Below, one piece after another: positions 51,999 to 64,000 of a stretch of 64,000 nt of DNA. The position numbers and the translations under genes were made by a program. This DNA is from Promerops cafer. Its lineage: Eukaryota > Chordata > Aves > Passeriformes > Nectariniidae. Below the pieces are notes generated by a model. It saw only the letters and a list, made by a program, of their open reading frames with translations. It was not told the DNA's origin and made no database searches. Each line of letters begins with the position of its first letter. The first letter of the stretch is position 1. The stretch lies in assembly GCA_013398275.1 (NCBI GenBank), contig VZSE01006029.1:1702000-1765999 (forward strand). Reading direction: 5' to 3'.

Positions 51999-53652
51999 AC
52001 CACAGGCTCCCAAGACAGCTATAAGGTGTCAGCCATTGTATCCCTCTCTGCCTCTGAGTCGCTTTTTGCAGATTTGTAAAGCTGAGGCAATTGAGTGGCT
52101 TTAAAGAAAAAGCCACAATCTCAAATATAACGGATTTTTTTTTTAAAGTCAGAAGCAATAAATATTTGGCTTCAAGGATTTAGAGTTAACAGTATTGAGA
52201 GGAGATGTTCAAAAGCACAAAAGATAGCACCTTAAAATATGAGTATTTAACTCTTCTGCATATTTTTTATGATATCCTCCTAGAAAATCACATTTAAAGA
52301 ATTGCAAAATATTTAGCTAATGTTTTTCCAAAAGCATGCAGAAAAGAGAATGGTATCCTAAATATCTAGATTGACATGTAGACTAGCCGAGGAGACTTTT
52401 TATGAGAGAAGATTATGCTTAGTTATTTCAATGTAATTGCAAAAACAAATGGACAGTATGTAAAATAATAAATTTACAATTGGATTTTGAGTTTTTTATT
52501 GCTTTATCTGACTCCCATCACTACCAAGGCAAATCTATTGAATGTCACCAATGCTATTATGTTGTTGTGCTAATATGAAAACAATTGGTTACTACATTAA
52601 GATTGTATTACATAACAAATATCTCCCTAGAGCAGAAAGTCAACATGAAAAAGGCTATAGTGTAAACCAGATGTTTTGATATTATATTTCAGAGAAAGCA
52701 TTTCGGGGAGGGGGGGGAAGGAAAGAAAGAAAGGTCATTCACTATATATTTACATTAAATTAGACAGGAAAAACAAACAGATAACATCTTTACTAAAGAA
52801 AAAATGTCCTCCAAGTACAATTTGTTCAGTCTTTTACTTTTTGGATGGGTGTTTTGATTTGGTACATTGTATAAATTGCAGACTTTTTCCAGTCATATTG
52901 TGGTGCTCTTGTCCATTTTGCAGAGTTGCCTGAACCTAATCTGTGCTACTGTTCTCTTTCTTAGGGGATTTTGCATACCTGCAGTATTTTACAAAATGAC
53001 AATCTTACCCATTTCTAGAGATTTATGTGGCAAAAAAGAAAATCTCTTAATTGAAGAATAAATACAATTATAAAGAACAGGAACAGCAAATATGATGACT
53101 AAAGATTTTTAGGTTTTTATGTATTTTTTAATATATATTTGTAGCTTTGTAGACTGCTAATACATGGCCATAGCTTCTAGTATTTTTCCTACCCTTTTTC
53201 CCTACATTTTAGAGCAATGTGCTAACCTTCTAACACTGAAAGAAGTCCTGAAATTTTGTTTAGTTTTGTTTTCAAGAAGAGAACTTCCTACAGGGATGTT
53301 TTGTTTACCAGCCAGAATCTGAGAAGGCACAAAAAGAAATGGGACAAAGAAGCCCCTGGACCAATTCCACTGGGGCAGTACATGGGGGAAAATTACCTAA
53401 CCAACTGCTCGTCTCACTGGAGAATATTTGATAGGTATACTAATCAACTAACCTTATAAAAATTGTAGAAATATTGCATCACATCTGCATACCACCATAG
53501 CCACTTTGAAGGCTTTCAATTTAAGATTTGCTTTTATATTATTATCTTAACACTGTTTGGAAAAGTTTTGTGTTTTATTCCAGACAACAAATGTTTGATC
53601 TTTCACATATTTTTGGAATGACACTTTTTATGCTTGAAATGCTTATTCATGT
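51999..53652. other. Non-coding DNA downstream of the LTR
   Basis: The first 100 bp may still belong to the retroviral element. After that no gene or repeat is seen apart from a 30-base purine run at 52705-52734 that includes a run of eight G. Open frames at 52676-52933 and 52867-53061 overlap in different frames and lack features. Confidence 0.55.
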
Positions 53653-53702
53653 AGAATCATGGAGTGGTTTGGGATGGAAGGGACCTTTAAAGGTCACTTA
53701 GT
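53653..53702 (-). mobile_element. CR1 LINE terminal fragment, antisense
   Basis: GTAGAATCATGGAGTGGTTT followed by GGGATGGAAGGGACCTTTAA and AGGTCACTTAGT is the reverse complement of the CR1 3' terminus (the AGGTCCCTTCCA segment and tail octamers). Only about 50 bp are kept. It is a diverged, short 5'-truncated copy. Confidence 0.78.
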
Positions 53703-54233
53703 ATATACATCACATGTATAACTTTGTCCTTGTAGAATCCGAGCTCAGGTTTGCTTACAAACTTGCAGTAATGAGCAGTCATAAGTATTTATAGCATCAG
53801 AGCTTAGTGATAAGCTGCTGAATTGCTTAAAAATATAATTTTATTGTCTTTAAAGAGCGTTTCTAGATCAGAAACTTACTTTTATTTTCCAAGGAGGCAT
53901 AGGGTTTTCTTCCCTGAGAACTCGTGCAATGGGGCTTTACTTGACTACTATCCTCCATTAGGACAGAGAAAGAAAAGGCAAATTCTTAAGTTATTCCTGT
54001 CTGAAAGAACCTCCAGATACTTCCATCCCTTTAAAGGGGCAAGAGGTAAAGTAAATAATTGTTTCTATACTTGTGTAAAGTGTAAATAAAATTTCATTTA
54101 TGGATAAATTTTATAATTTCTAACACATTCTGTTTGACAGAGTGGTCTATGATATCTGATTTAGCTGGAGAACTTCTAATGAATAAAAAATATATTTGGA
54201 AGTAGCAGTGCTCAGGTAATGCTCCTAGTAATT

Positions 54234-54297
54234 CCTCATGATTTCTAGTGCAATAGAAATTTGCAAGCTACAAATCCTTATGATTCCTACTGCAATA
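54234..54297. repeat. Imperfect 22-bp direct repeat, 42-bp period
   Basis: CCTCATGATTTCTAG-type and CCTTATGATTCCTAC-type units, each ending TGCAATA, match at 19 of 22 positions and start 42 bp apart. It may be an old small tandem duplication. Confidence 0.6.
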
Positions 54298-57200
54298 CGT
54301 ACTAAGCAACTGAAAGTAATTGCTCCTGCACAGCTTTCTACTTGGAGTATATTCTAGAATTTTGCAATTAAGTATGTAAAGTCATGGATTATAAAGCCAA
54401 AAAAAAAATCCCAACCAAGACAATGGCCAAGCTACCCAATCACCTTGAACTTTATTCAACAGGCAACATTTGAGCAAAACAAGTAAGTCAGGAGGAAGAG
54501 AGTTCAAAACTGCTAATTCTGGACCAGTGTCAAGGATGCATGGGAAAGATTTTCAAAAACTTTACAAAGGCATAAATATGTGAGAGCACAGAGAACAAGA
54601 CATTCGTGAAGCTGGTGATATTACAAAGAGAGAAAAAAATATGAATATGTAGAAATAATATTTCAACAGCTTTGCTGGACAGGTTCTACCCTGAAATATG
54701 GCATGAAGGAAGAATCGCTGAGCTTAATCTATTAAAGGTAGACACTTCAAAGAGTTGCCTGGCACTATGATGATTTTCACTATTACCATTATAATCATAA
54801 TTGATCTAATATCTTCATGTCTTGATATGTTTTCAGCTCTGCAACCTTTGCCTCCATAGGCTGGAAATGTGAAAAGTCCCATACTTGCGGCAAAAGACTG
54901 GAATAAATTTCACTACCTTTGCCCTTTACTGTGCTTTGCCATTTGATTATCTGTCATTCTTTGACTCCCCTGTACAAGCCCAACAACTTTGGGGAAGGAG
55001 GAAGAATGCCTACTGGAATGCCTCGTCAGTCACAATGCTAAGTCTATAAAAGGTTAAAGAAGACTGGCATTCAGATGTCTTCATGGGCATGGGAAGCTAT
55101 TCATACTTTCATGTTTTTCTCTTGTGACAGCATCTGCAAGGAGAATATCAACTGCCACAACATGATTCCGTTCCCATGACAGCAGCTGTAACAAAAAAGA
55201 AAAATAATACAAACAACTTCTTCTAGACTTGCCATTTTTAGATGGTAATCACTTCATCCTTCTTGGATTCTGTAGTCAAGAACTGCCTGGGCTGCTCTCT
55301 TAGAGAGAATTCATGCCCTATCCTTAAAGCAAAACAATCACGGTTAAATCTATCCTCTCAGGATATGTGGTTTCATCAAATATGGTCTATAAAAGATGAC
55401 TGTTTTCTAAAAGAAAAAGGTACAATGCAAGCCTTTCAATATACATTTTTGTTGGCTTACCCTGAAGACAACTATAACAGCAGTTGGACAAAATAGAAAG
55501 GAACTAAATTTACAATTCACATTATCTGTTACCATTACTGAGTAAGTATTGCTCTGGAGAAGACTGAGAAGTGCTCCTTTTTCAGTGCTACTATGCAGTA
55601 GAGTATACACTATATAATAAAACAATACTTTTTATGATAAAGGAAAAAATATAATAATTTTAAAGAATGCAATGCTCATTTAAAACTGTGAAGCTTCTAT
55701 GCCTTTAGATTCTTTTAAGATAGACCCCCGATCTGCATGGTAAAGTTTCACACATGTCTCTTATATTGATCTCCATTAATGGTATCCATACATTCCCAGT
55801 AGTGCCTTTTGCAATGTGACTAATGTGAAAGTGACAATGTGACATTTGTGAAAGTTAGTTAATCTCTCTCTTGTATTATTCTGTAACAGTGTGTTTTAAA
55901 GATGGATTTTAGAGATCATGTTTTAGCAAAAGCAAGGGACTTTAATAGTCTGTTGTTAGTAAGACTCATATCTTGACAAGTTTGTTTTAAAGTTTGAAAG
56001 CAAAGCAGAGAATTTAACTTAAACTTGATATTAGAACAGTCCATCTTTGGAAACCCAATGCCTAACATCTAGTCAAAGGTATAAAGCATTATTTATTTAA
56101 ATATAAAATCAGAGTTATTTGGTATTATAAAGATAGAAATGCCTGCATGTACTTGGTGTGGCATAACTGATTGTACAAAGTGCAAAGCAAGGGACAGCTA
56201 CACCACAGGCAGCCTAGTTATAGTGGTAAGCTACCACAGGGAGCAGCCAAGGAAAAATATACTTCCAAGGCTTTTTGTATATGCATTATAGTGACATGAT
56301 AAAGAAAGTTAACTAAAAAACCAAGAAAAAAACAACAGAAATGAAATGGAACTGAGTGATGTCTAGTGCAATATGTATCAGGTTTGATTGGATAACAGTA
56401 ATAAGAAGTAGCCTTGAGAAAGTTGCAATAAACAAGAGCATTGTAAATGAAGGAATAGGAGGCCTGAAGTAATTTTATCAGTATTATTTTAAAGGTATTA
56501 TTTGTCTTAATAGACGTAAATTTGTCTGCATACAAATTCAAGCAGGCAACAAACAAATATTTTTCATATTAGTAGAAAAAGAAGAATGGGAAAACAGTTG
56601 CAGATATAAGAAATCAAAAAGCATTTTTGAGAGGAAATAATTATGACACAAATTGTTGGTGAATTTACAAAACAAGCAAAGGTGTATTGCTAAATTATTC
56701 ATGGATACACAGAGTTTAAGGCCAGACAGTCAATTGTACCTGTAGCTCGACCTCATATGTAACGTGAGCAATCAAATTTCATTCTTACACCAAAGTGAAC
56801 CCAAAAGCTTGTGTTTGTGAAAACATTCCTCTCAGAAAGACACATAGTTTTGATTTATAAAGGCCTCGGAAGTGGAAGTACTTAAAATATTCCTTGGTAG
56901 TTTGTTCCAATATTTAGTTATCTTTTCTGTTAAAATAGAGTGAAATGTTTTGGGTTTTTTTCCCCCTGAATTTGCATATATTTAAGAACTACCAGTTGGC
57001 TTTTATTATTCTGGGTCTTTTCTGTCCCAGATTGAAGAGCCTTTAGTGTCAGTTATTCTTCCTCACATAGATACTTGCGCACCATAATCAAATCACTTCT
57101 TGATCTTCTTTCTGATAGTCTAAGCAACTTGAATGTCATAAATATTATACTGCAACACATTTTCGACTTGCAATCATTTTAGAATATCCTCTCAGCAGTT

Positions 57201-58466
57201 ATAGGAATCTTATGTATCACTGGGTAAAAATTTCTGAGCTATTTTACTTCAAATAAGAGAAATAGGATTTGGGCAATTCAATCTGTTGACTTAGGACAAT
57301 TTCAACTGTGCAATTTAAAATAGGATGAGAACATGTCATGCTGAATACATTGACCAAGAATTACATCTCTATTCTAAAAAATATTCTGTGTGTATGTTAT
57401 TATAATGTTAAATTTCACAAGTCACACACATAACTCTGAAAATTACATTACAACCAGACCTCTAAAAAGAATAAAATTCACAGTGTGACAAAGGAGGAGA
57501 CAACAGCTGACTGTGCAAGGTAACAGGTAACCTGTAAGTGCTAGCTGTTTTGTGTTGTCTAATTTCGAGGAGAATTTTTAGACAAGGAAATAGATCCAAA
57601 TGTTTCTAATTCAGGATCATTTCCATACAATCTGTTCAAGGATAATTGAAGCAGGTGGCCTGTTGCACATTCTCATCAGACACAGGGTTTTTTTGTGAGC
57701 TGTTAGGAACAAATGCTTATCAGGCAGGTACAGTAGCTTCAAGTGGCTTCGTGAACTCCAAGACTGATGCCTGATTAATAAAAGCATTCTCCTCACTTGT
57801 TGGTGGCTACTGTGCCTCCATACTAAGTCTCACACAAGTCAGTCAGAAGAAAAGAGGCCCCTGAAGGCAAGGGACCTACAGCTGGAAAGTGCAGAAGCAC
57901 AACAAAATTGTCTCCATTTGTTTTCTCTCTAGTATTATTTTTCTCCTTAAAAGTGTCCTCTTCATTAATGATAGAAATTGGAAATTTTCCCATCAGTCAT
58001 TGGGATGCCAGAATTAAGTGCCTATGTATTCAGCTAAAAGAATGTTAACTAAAAGAGTTTGCTGATGGTGTAACTCTGATTCGAGAAGAATCACAATGGA
58101 TCAAGAAACAATTTATTTTTAAAGCAGGAGGAGGTGTGCCAGTAAAATTGCAAATGCCTTAAACAATGTAATACTGAATTTATAACTGCAATTCCACTAC
58201 AGATGTGTAAGAGTGTCTAAGGAAAATTTCCAGACAAAGTTGGGGCAAAAAATTGGAAATCAATTGTCCACCATCCATTCACTAGAAGTAAATTATTTCA
58301 ATTTGCAAACACAAGCTTTGTCTTTTGGTGGTTAATCTACGTCCTTGGTTTTTTCTCCTATTTTGTCTTGCAGGATTATTGAACCACAAGCTGTTCTTGA
58401 GACTCAGCTTATAACAGTATAAGAACCAGATAATTTTAACAGTGCTTAGGAACAAAGGACTACAAC

Positions 58467-58489
58467 AAAAAAAAAAAAAAAAAAAAAAA
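58467..58489. repeat. Poly-A run, 23 bases
   Basis: The longest homopolymer in the window. The sequence before it does not look like a processed mRNA, and CR1 does not leave poly-A tails, so I do not call a retrocopy. It also produces a Phe run in a minus-strand open frame at 58282-58539. Confidence 0.95.
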
Positions 58490-60246
58490 GATGAGGACCA
58501 CTCAGTCATATACTCAGAAATTAAATCCAGTCTGATCATTTTTCCTTAAAATTTAGTTGCTTGCCCCCAAAAGTGATTCCTCCAATAGACTTTCATTTTA
58601 AATGGACATGCATATGCCAGAGCAAAACATAACCTAGTAGGATACCTTCCACTTAAATTTACTGTCATTTTCCAAATTTCTTAAAAATTAGAAATATCAA
58701 TAAAAGAGTTAACAAAAGGGATTTTGGAGATTATACCTACTTCAAGAAAAACAATAAACAGTTTAACAACATTTGTTAACTCCCAAGAGGAAAGTATCCT
58801 ATGCTACATATCCTATCCTAAAGGAAGAAAAAACTCCCAACAGTAAAAAAGTCTGCTGTACTGTGACAAATTAATGCAGCTATTGTAAAAGCACTGCTAA
58901 GCGGTACTTCCCTCCTCCCTCAGTAAGCACAATCAATGTGCTTCAGGGTTTTTTTGATAATCTCTTGGTTTTAGGAAAAAACAGATTCTTAGTCCATTAA
59001 TTTACTGTCATCATTACTGGCAGAAAATTATTTCAGTCCCTACTGGAGAGAAGGAGGCAGAGATTACCAAGAAAATATCCCCCCATACAAGTTCTTTGTC
59101 TTTTTCTTAAACTAATGATATAAGTGATACTTATGGCATTTGAAGTAAATAACTTGAGTGCTTCTTACCTGAAAGGTAACATTTCATAAGTGAAATTATA
59201 GTTTATGTTCTTTGGGGGTAGATATTAGGTGGTACTTTGGTACCTAGTGTTATTTACAAGGGGTCCCCCCTTCTCATTGAAGTGAAATATTTGAGTGGTG
59301 TTGTTTAAGAAGCAGTTGCACTTGATTAAGAATTATCAGGGTGATCAGATACGAAGCGGAAATATTAAGATATTAGGCAGAAACTCAATTTCCTTTATAA
59401 GAAAAACATGGGAAACCATGGTGGCTATAGAGTTGCAAGGGTAATTATTGGAAAGATAATCTAACTGGACAGAAAAGTGCCCAAAACATGTATTAAGTGT
59501 AATATTCTAGTTCGGCTATTATCTGTTTCATAAATAATGAGTCACTGGAGCACATACAATGTAGACAACCCTGAGGTGACTGCAGAACTCAGCAGGGTTA
59601 AGTCAGGTTTCCTAAGATATCTTTTTAGACCACATGCTGGAAGAAACACTGAAGTGCTCAGAGAAGAGAAATACAAGCAGAATTGTTCGTGGACAAGTAG
59701 ATTCCCTGAAGACACTCAAAAGCCTGTCACCACCAGGTCTTTTTTCTGGCTAACATTGTGGTATATAATAACTTCTTACTGGCATAACTTGTAATGTGTA
59801 TTCTTCACAATAAATATTTTGCCCTGAGGTGGTACCCTAGACTCCAAGAAGCTAACACCAGGGAAAGTACAACAGGGCAGTGAAATCTGTTGATACAAAG
59901 AGTGCTTATTATTGTATTTAATTTATTGTGGTTAGATATGTCAAAATATTTCATGGCACAGTAGTGCTTTCAAATGTTTTTAAGTTTATTAAGGGAAATG
60001 AGAGTTTCTTACATTTGCATGAAGTATTTGAGGATTTGCTAAACATGTCCTCAGGATACCTACCTATATAAATACATAGGTATACATTCAGTATATAGTT
60101 TATTTCATATATTGAGAAATAAGCTACAGTTTAACACTTTTCTTAGATTCCTCTGAATCTCACAAAGACAGTAGTATTATTTTTTCCTAGAAGGCTGTCA
60201 TAGCCAAGTAAAAGAGAACTATCCAGCAGATTTGTTTCAACTTAGT

Positions 60247-60680
60247 TTCTCAAAAGAGGCGTCCAAAGGAAGGCAAGGAGGATGGTGAAGGGCCTTGAGG
60301 AGAAGCCATATGAGGAAGACCTGGTCTGTTCAGCCTGGAAAAGAGGAGACTGAGGGGAGTCCTCATCACAGTCTACAACTTCCTTGTACTGAGAAGACGG
60401 GGGGCAGACACTGATCTGTGGTGAGCAGTGACATGACCTAGGGAATGGCCTGAAGTTGTGTCAGAGGAGATTTAGGTTGTTTCTCAGGAAAAGGTTCTTC
60501 ACCCAGAGGGTGGTTGGGCACTGGAACAGGCTCCCCAGGGAAGTGCTCACAGCACCAAGACTCACAGAATTCAAGGAGTGTTTGGACAATGCTCTCAGGC
60601 ACATGGTATGACTCTTGGGGATGGTGATGTGCAGGGCCAGGAGTTGTCTTGATGATCCTTGTGGGTCCCTTCCAACAGGT
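60247..60680 (+). mobile_element. CR1 LINE 3' part, sense, about 430 bp
   Basis: This is the longest mobile element here. Sense CR1 words follow in order: AGGCGTCCAAAGGAAGGCAA, GTGAAGGGCCTTGAGGAG, CTGTTCAGCCTGGAAAAGAG, CAGTCTACAACTTCCTTGTA, AGGTTCTTCACCCAGAGGGT, GGTTGGGCACTGGAACAGGC, GACAATGCTCTCAGGCACAT and GATCCTTGTGGGTCCCTTCC. This covers the end of the reverse-transcriptase ORF region and the 3' untranslated region. Coding frames are broken. The copy stops at CCTTCCAAC: the terminal ATTCTGTGATTCTATG repeats are missing, so the 3' end has been lost after insertion. Its 3' words resemble the SINE tail at 51078-51140. Confidence 0.95.
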
Positions 60681-62713
60681 GCTTTGGTCTAAAATGAAAC
60701 TTTGATCGGTTTGTGTTTCCTGATTCTTTGCTATGTAATTCTTAAAAACATACTTGTAACTAAAAGAATTATTACATTCCTGGTAGGCACAAGTGGACTT
60801 CCTAAAGCAGTAATAGCACTGGAAAACAATTTGGTTTTGGGTATCTCATCATAAATTGCACTGAACTTCATCCTTATGAATCACTTGTCTTTAAAATGGG
60901 AATTATATTCCAAAACCTAACTGATAAAAAGCATATTTGTCTTGGCTGTGTTCAAAGTACCTACATCAGTAAATTAACACTGGAATAACAAAACATTCAG
61001 CCAATGCAAAAAAGTCTCAAATTTCATGAGAGGTCTCTTGTAGAGATGTAATGTTCACCCCCTCTCCCTAACTGATATTTTCTGAAAAAGCAAAACAGAC
61101 TAAAAGAGATTAAAAAGCTTGAGTCCATTGCCAAGGCTTTAATTCTATTTTTTCCCACAGGACTGAGATGGTGCTGCTATAAAAGGTGGTGATTACACAA
61201 AGGTATCAGCACTTGTGCATCAGTTTACCATACACAAAAACCATGACAATCCTTCAGACAGATCTTTCAACTCCTTTATGTCACAACTATCACCAGATGT
61301 TCCTCAAAATGATTCAGGGAATAAACCTAGAAAATACACTTACATTTTTTCTGTACACATAACCATGAAAACAAAGTATGTAAAACAAGAAGTAGCATTT
61401 TAAGTTTAACTTATTTTTTTATTTGGTTGTACATGAGAAATATCCTGAGAGAAATAGACTGGGCATGTGGAGTTTTTTTTTTCCCAAAAGGTCAAGCAGT
61501 CTGAATGGAAACAGTGCAGAAACAGTCTTATATGACTTTCAGGAAGGTTTGGTAAGTAGTTTTTTTCCGCTGTTGATCTAAACCAGGTATGGCACCAGCA
61601 TATGGTATGTTTTTCCCAAGAAGCTTTCAATAGATTTTCATAGTAGGGCTGTGCAGAACAAGAAGTAAAACATTAGCAGTGCAAAAAGCCTCTGTTAAAT
61701 CTGTAAACTTTCTGTGATGCATTTATTCTTCTCACAGAAAATCATTCACCATTTTTTGTACTTAAGCTGTCTTTCCTACTGTAGATTCAACTGCCTGCAT
61801 CTACCCCTTACATGAATATGTCTCATGATGTTTGTCACAGCTTGCTTTTTGTTTGAAATCAATGGTATCATTACTGGTACACAAAAAAAAATGAAAGAAA
61901 AAAGTAACATCACTTTCATGAAATGCCCCCTCTGGATACTTTTCACTTCTCTGACTAACATTTGTAGATGACATTGCTCACATCTGCTGAAGCAATTTTT
62001 TACCACTTTTTAAGCTCGGCTGTGTTTTCCCACCTTCCCTCATTCAAACATCATTGGCTGGTTTGCCTTCCACAGATAAAGCTTCCAACAGCTAAATTCC
62101 TATGTCAGCAGCTGAGAAGCCTGCTGACTTGACTTTTCATGAACACATGGCACATACTAATTTGTATTGAGTGCAAACTAAATACATTCTTAAATACATT
62201 GGTAAGACTTCAGTTTTAATTCAAAAAGACTGCCAGTGTAAGATTATAGTTTTACATATAAATATGTCTCCTTAAAAAACACAGGATTTGGTCTTACCTC
62301 TTCAACTAGTATATTAACAATTAACAATTATCCAGGTGTTGTCATGTCTTACCCAAATATGTCTTTTCTTTTAAGCACTCCCAATTTAGACTTTGAAATG
62401 TCAATTTATTTTAGAGATACTTTTTTTTTTTTTCAAATTGCAAATCCAACAGAAAAAAAGTTAAGGGATATCAGCAATGTTACACTTAATGGTAGCTAAA
62501 AATCTTGATTTCTTAATTTTACAGAGCTTCCTCTAGTTTCAGAACTGCTCTAGGAGGTGGTTTTACAGCCCTTTTGCATATCACACCTTGAAGTAGAAGT
62601 GACTAGCAGTCATTTAATCTCATTTTCTAAAGTACAGCAGCCCTACATTCCTCCTTAACTACTTCAAACCATTCACTCACCTAATAAATTACCTTAGCAA
62701 GCTTAGGTCTCCC
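60681..62713. other. Single-copy AT-rich non-coding DNA
   Basis: No gene is supported. Open frames at 61215-61403, 61406-61630 and 61776-62006 show no domains. A T13 run lies at 62421-62433 and a small TTAACAA repeat near 62318-62330. Confidence 0.6.
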
Positions 62714-62985
62714 TGTGCTGGTTTTGGCTGTGATAGAGCTAATTTTCTTCATAGTGTCTGGTGTGGGGCCGTGTTTTGGATTTGATTTGAAAACAGTGTT
62801 GATAATTCAGAGACGTTTTTGGTTTTGCTGAGCAGGGCTTACCCAGAGCCAAAAGCTTTTCTGCTTTTTGTGCTGCCATGCTGGTGAGGAGACTGGGGGA
62901 GCAAAAGGGGTTGGGAGAGGGCACAGCTGGGACAGTTGGCCCCAGCTGAACAGAGTGATATTCCACACCATATGGTATCTTTTCT
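62714..62985 (+). mobile_element. Truncated avian LTR (ERVL-like), U3 part only
   Basis: It starts TGTGCTGGTTTTGGCTG and continues through TAATTTTCTTCATAGTGTCT, TGTTTTGGATTTGATTTG, AAACAGTGTTGATAATTCAG, GCTGAGCAGGGCTTACCCAG, GGGACAGTTGGCCCCAGCTG and GATATTCCACACCATATGG. This is the 5' (U3) part of an LTR family that I remember as widespread in birds. The similarity stops at about 62980, before the expected TATA box, R and U5, so the copy is 3'-truncated and cannot promote transcription in the usual way. Assignment to the ERVL class is from memory and less sure than the LTR call. Two minus-strand open frames over it (62739-63089) are by-products. Confidence 0.68.
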
Positions 62986-64000
62986 CCCTTCATGAAGACA
63001 TCTAAAACAGAGGTCTTCAAACATTCCCTGATTCTTCTGTAAAGTTTTGTGGAAAAACATCCTGATGCCCACCCACTCCATTGTATCATCTACTATAGTC
63101 TAGCTCAAAACATTTCTTTCTAAATATCTGACATCTGACGTGAAAATTTTAACATGAGGCAAGCCATGTATACATTACAATGTCACACATATCAGAAGGG
63201 CTAAGACTTAGTATTGTTCCTCTTTAAAGAGGAAATAGGAGTAAGAATTCAGTATGTACCATCACAGTTTCATACAGCTTTGCAGTCCTTGGTTTCACTT
63301 TCATTGGTTAAGAAGGTTGAATTATTTTTATTTCTTGAGGCTTTCCGGCTTCTTACATAGGTGAGAATTTACTGCTGTATATCAACCAAAATGTTTTTCA
63401 TTAGACATGTTAGACTGCTTATTCTAAAATAGAAGCATTCATAATTTTCTTTTAAAAAATGAGTCTAAAGCTTCTACATAGGTCCTCATTTGTTTTAGTC
63501 ACACTTGCTAAGATTCAGTATTGCAGAATCATTTTTTAATCTTTCTTCCTGAGATTTCTTTATTGGCAAGTCACAACAAACTGTAAAATTTGCTACATTT
63601 ACCATGAACAGCTTGTGAAACATGTCAACTTTCTCTATAATTTTCACAGGGCTTTAATTATGAATCAATGTGATGTTATGAATAGGGGTATTCATAGTTA
63701 ATGCTTTCAACATGCAGTAAGCAATATTTCTATTAGTTAAACATTGCTCATATCCACAGGCACTACATTCTGGATTGCTTCTTTTGTGAATACCCAGGCA
63801 TATGCATTTTACTCAATCTGATGGTCAGGTTAAAAAGGAAGTGATGCATTTTCCTTGGAATTTTACATTGCAAATAAGAATGAATTTTCTAACTGGAGAG
63901 TTGCAATTCCCTTGGGACAGTTTGTGACTGACATTATATTTTATCTGTGCATTGAAACAACACACTTATCAAATGGAAAAGAAGAAGAAAAATTACAAGA
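62986..64000. other. Single-copy AT-rich non-coding DNA
   Basis: No gene or repeat is recognised from the LTR remnant to the end of the window. Open-frame content is low on both strands. If a gene lies nearby it is outside this window. Confidence 0.6.

Larger units (their letters stand above)
53703..60246. other. Single-copy AT-rich non-coding DNA, about 6.5 kb
   Basis: No gene is supported. Items seen: a 22-bp imperfect direct repeat at 54234-54255 and 54276-54297, a 23-base A run at 58467-58489, and AT-rich patches. A minus-strand frame at 56218-56556 (112 codons) is rich in Phe, Tyr and Cys but has no recognisable domain or exon borders, and I treat it as chance. Confidence 0.6.

Noticed and set aside
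51651..52158. Several open frames of 87-102 codons on both strands
   Set aside because: They overlap one another over the CpG-rich LTR. None resembles gag, pol or env.
56218..56556. Minus-strand open frame of 112 codons rich in Phe, Tyr and Cys
   Set aside because: No recognisable family, no splice borders, and composition typical of translated AT-rich DNA.
58380..58490. Possible processed pseudogene ending in a 23-base A run
   Set aside because: The preceding sequence shows no coding remnant, no polyadenylation signal in place and no flanking duplication that I could find.
62739..63089. Two overlapping minus-strand open frames (116 and 80 codons)
   Set aside because: They lie antisense over an LTR remnant whose GC content keeps frames open; no protein homology is recognisable.
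1..64000. Bacterial-type systems: operons, CRISPR arrays, phage or toxin loci
   Set aside because: No spaced direct repeats, no dense coding, and clear avian retroelements show that this is vertebrate nuclear DNA.

Overview
This window is vertebrate nuclear DNA, almost certainly avian and probably from a perching bird (Passeriformes). It is AT-rich with sparse CpG. It holds repeated fragments of the bird LINE CR1 with the typical tail octamers, avian-type retroviral LTR pieces, and a SINE made of a tRNA-Ile head joined to a CR1 tail. That SINE architecture matches TguSINE1, which I know from songbird genomes. The species cannot be fixed from this sequence alone.

I find no protein-coding gene that I can defend. 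Open reading frames are short (most under 100 codons, the longest 167), scattered over both strands, and lack domains, conserved-looking motifs or convincing exon chains. The window is best read as a gene desert or the inside of a very large intron. Two splice-bounded open segments (20976-21040 on the minus strand, 35281-35388 on the plus strand) are the only exon-like stretches I would test.

Layout: 1-7.1 kb is mostly single-copy with a 64-bp tandem duplication at 3.64 kb. At 7.15 kb there is a decayed palindromic repeat, and at 7.9 kb a minus-strand CR1 piece. From 8.1 to 28.0 kb the DNA is single-copy with homopolymers, an AT palindromic microsatellite (22.4 kb), an AACC microsatellite holding the only N (25334), and an 18-bp palindrome centred on an E-box (27.2 kb). 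CR1 pieces lie at 28.0, 34.9 and 36.5 kb. From 36.5 to 50.4 kb the DNA is again single-copy. The strongest mobile-element cluster is 50.4-52.1 kb: a pure 20-unit GGAA repeat, the tRNA-Ile/CR1 SINE, and a GC-rich LTR with TATA-like and polyadenylation signals. A short CR1 end lies at 53.65 kb, a long CR1 3' part at 60.25-60.68 kb, and a truncated second LTR type at 62.71-62.99 kb.

No operon, CRISPR array, functional tRNA or rRNA gene, or new coding system is visible. What is worth a second look is retroelement biology (SINE and partner LINE, two LTR types), simple-repeat and palindromic DNA, and a few candidate regulatory motifs.
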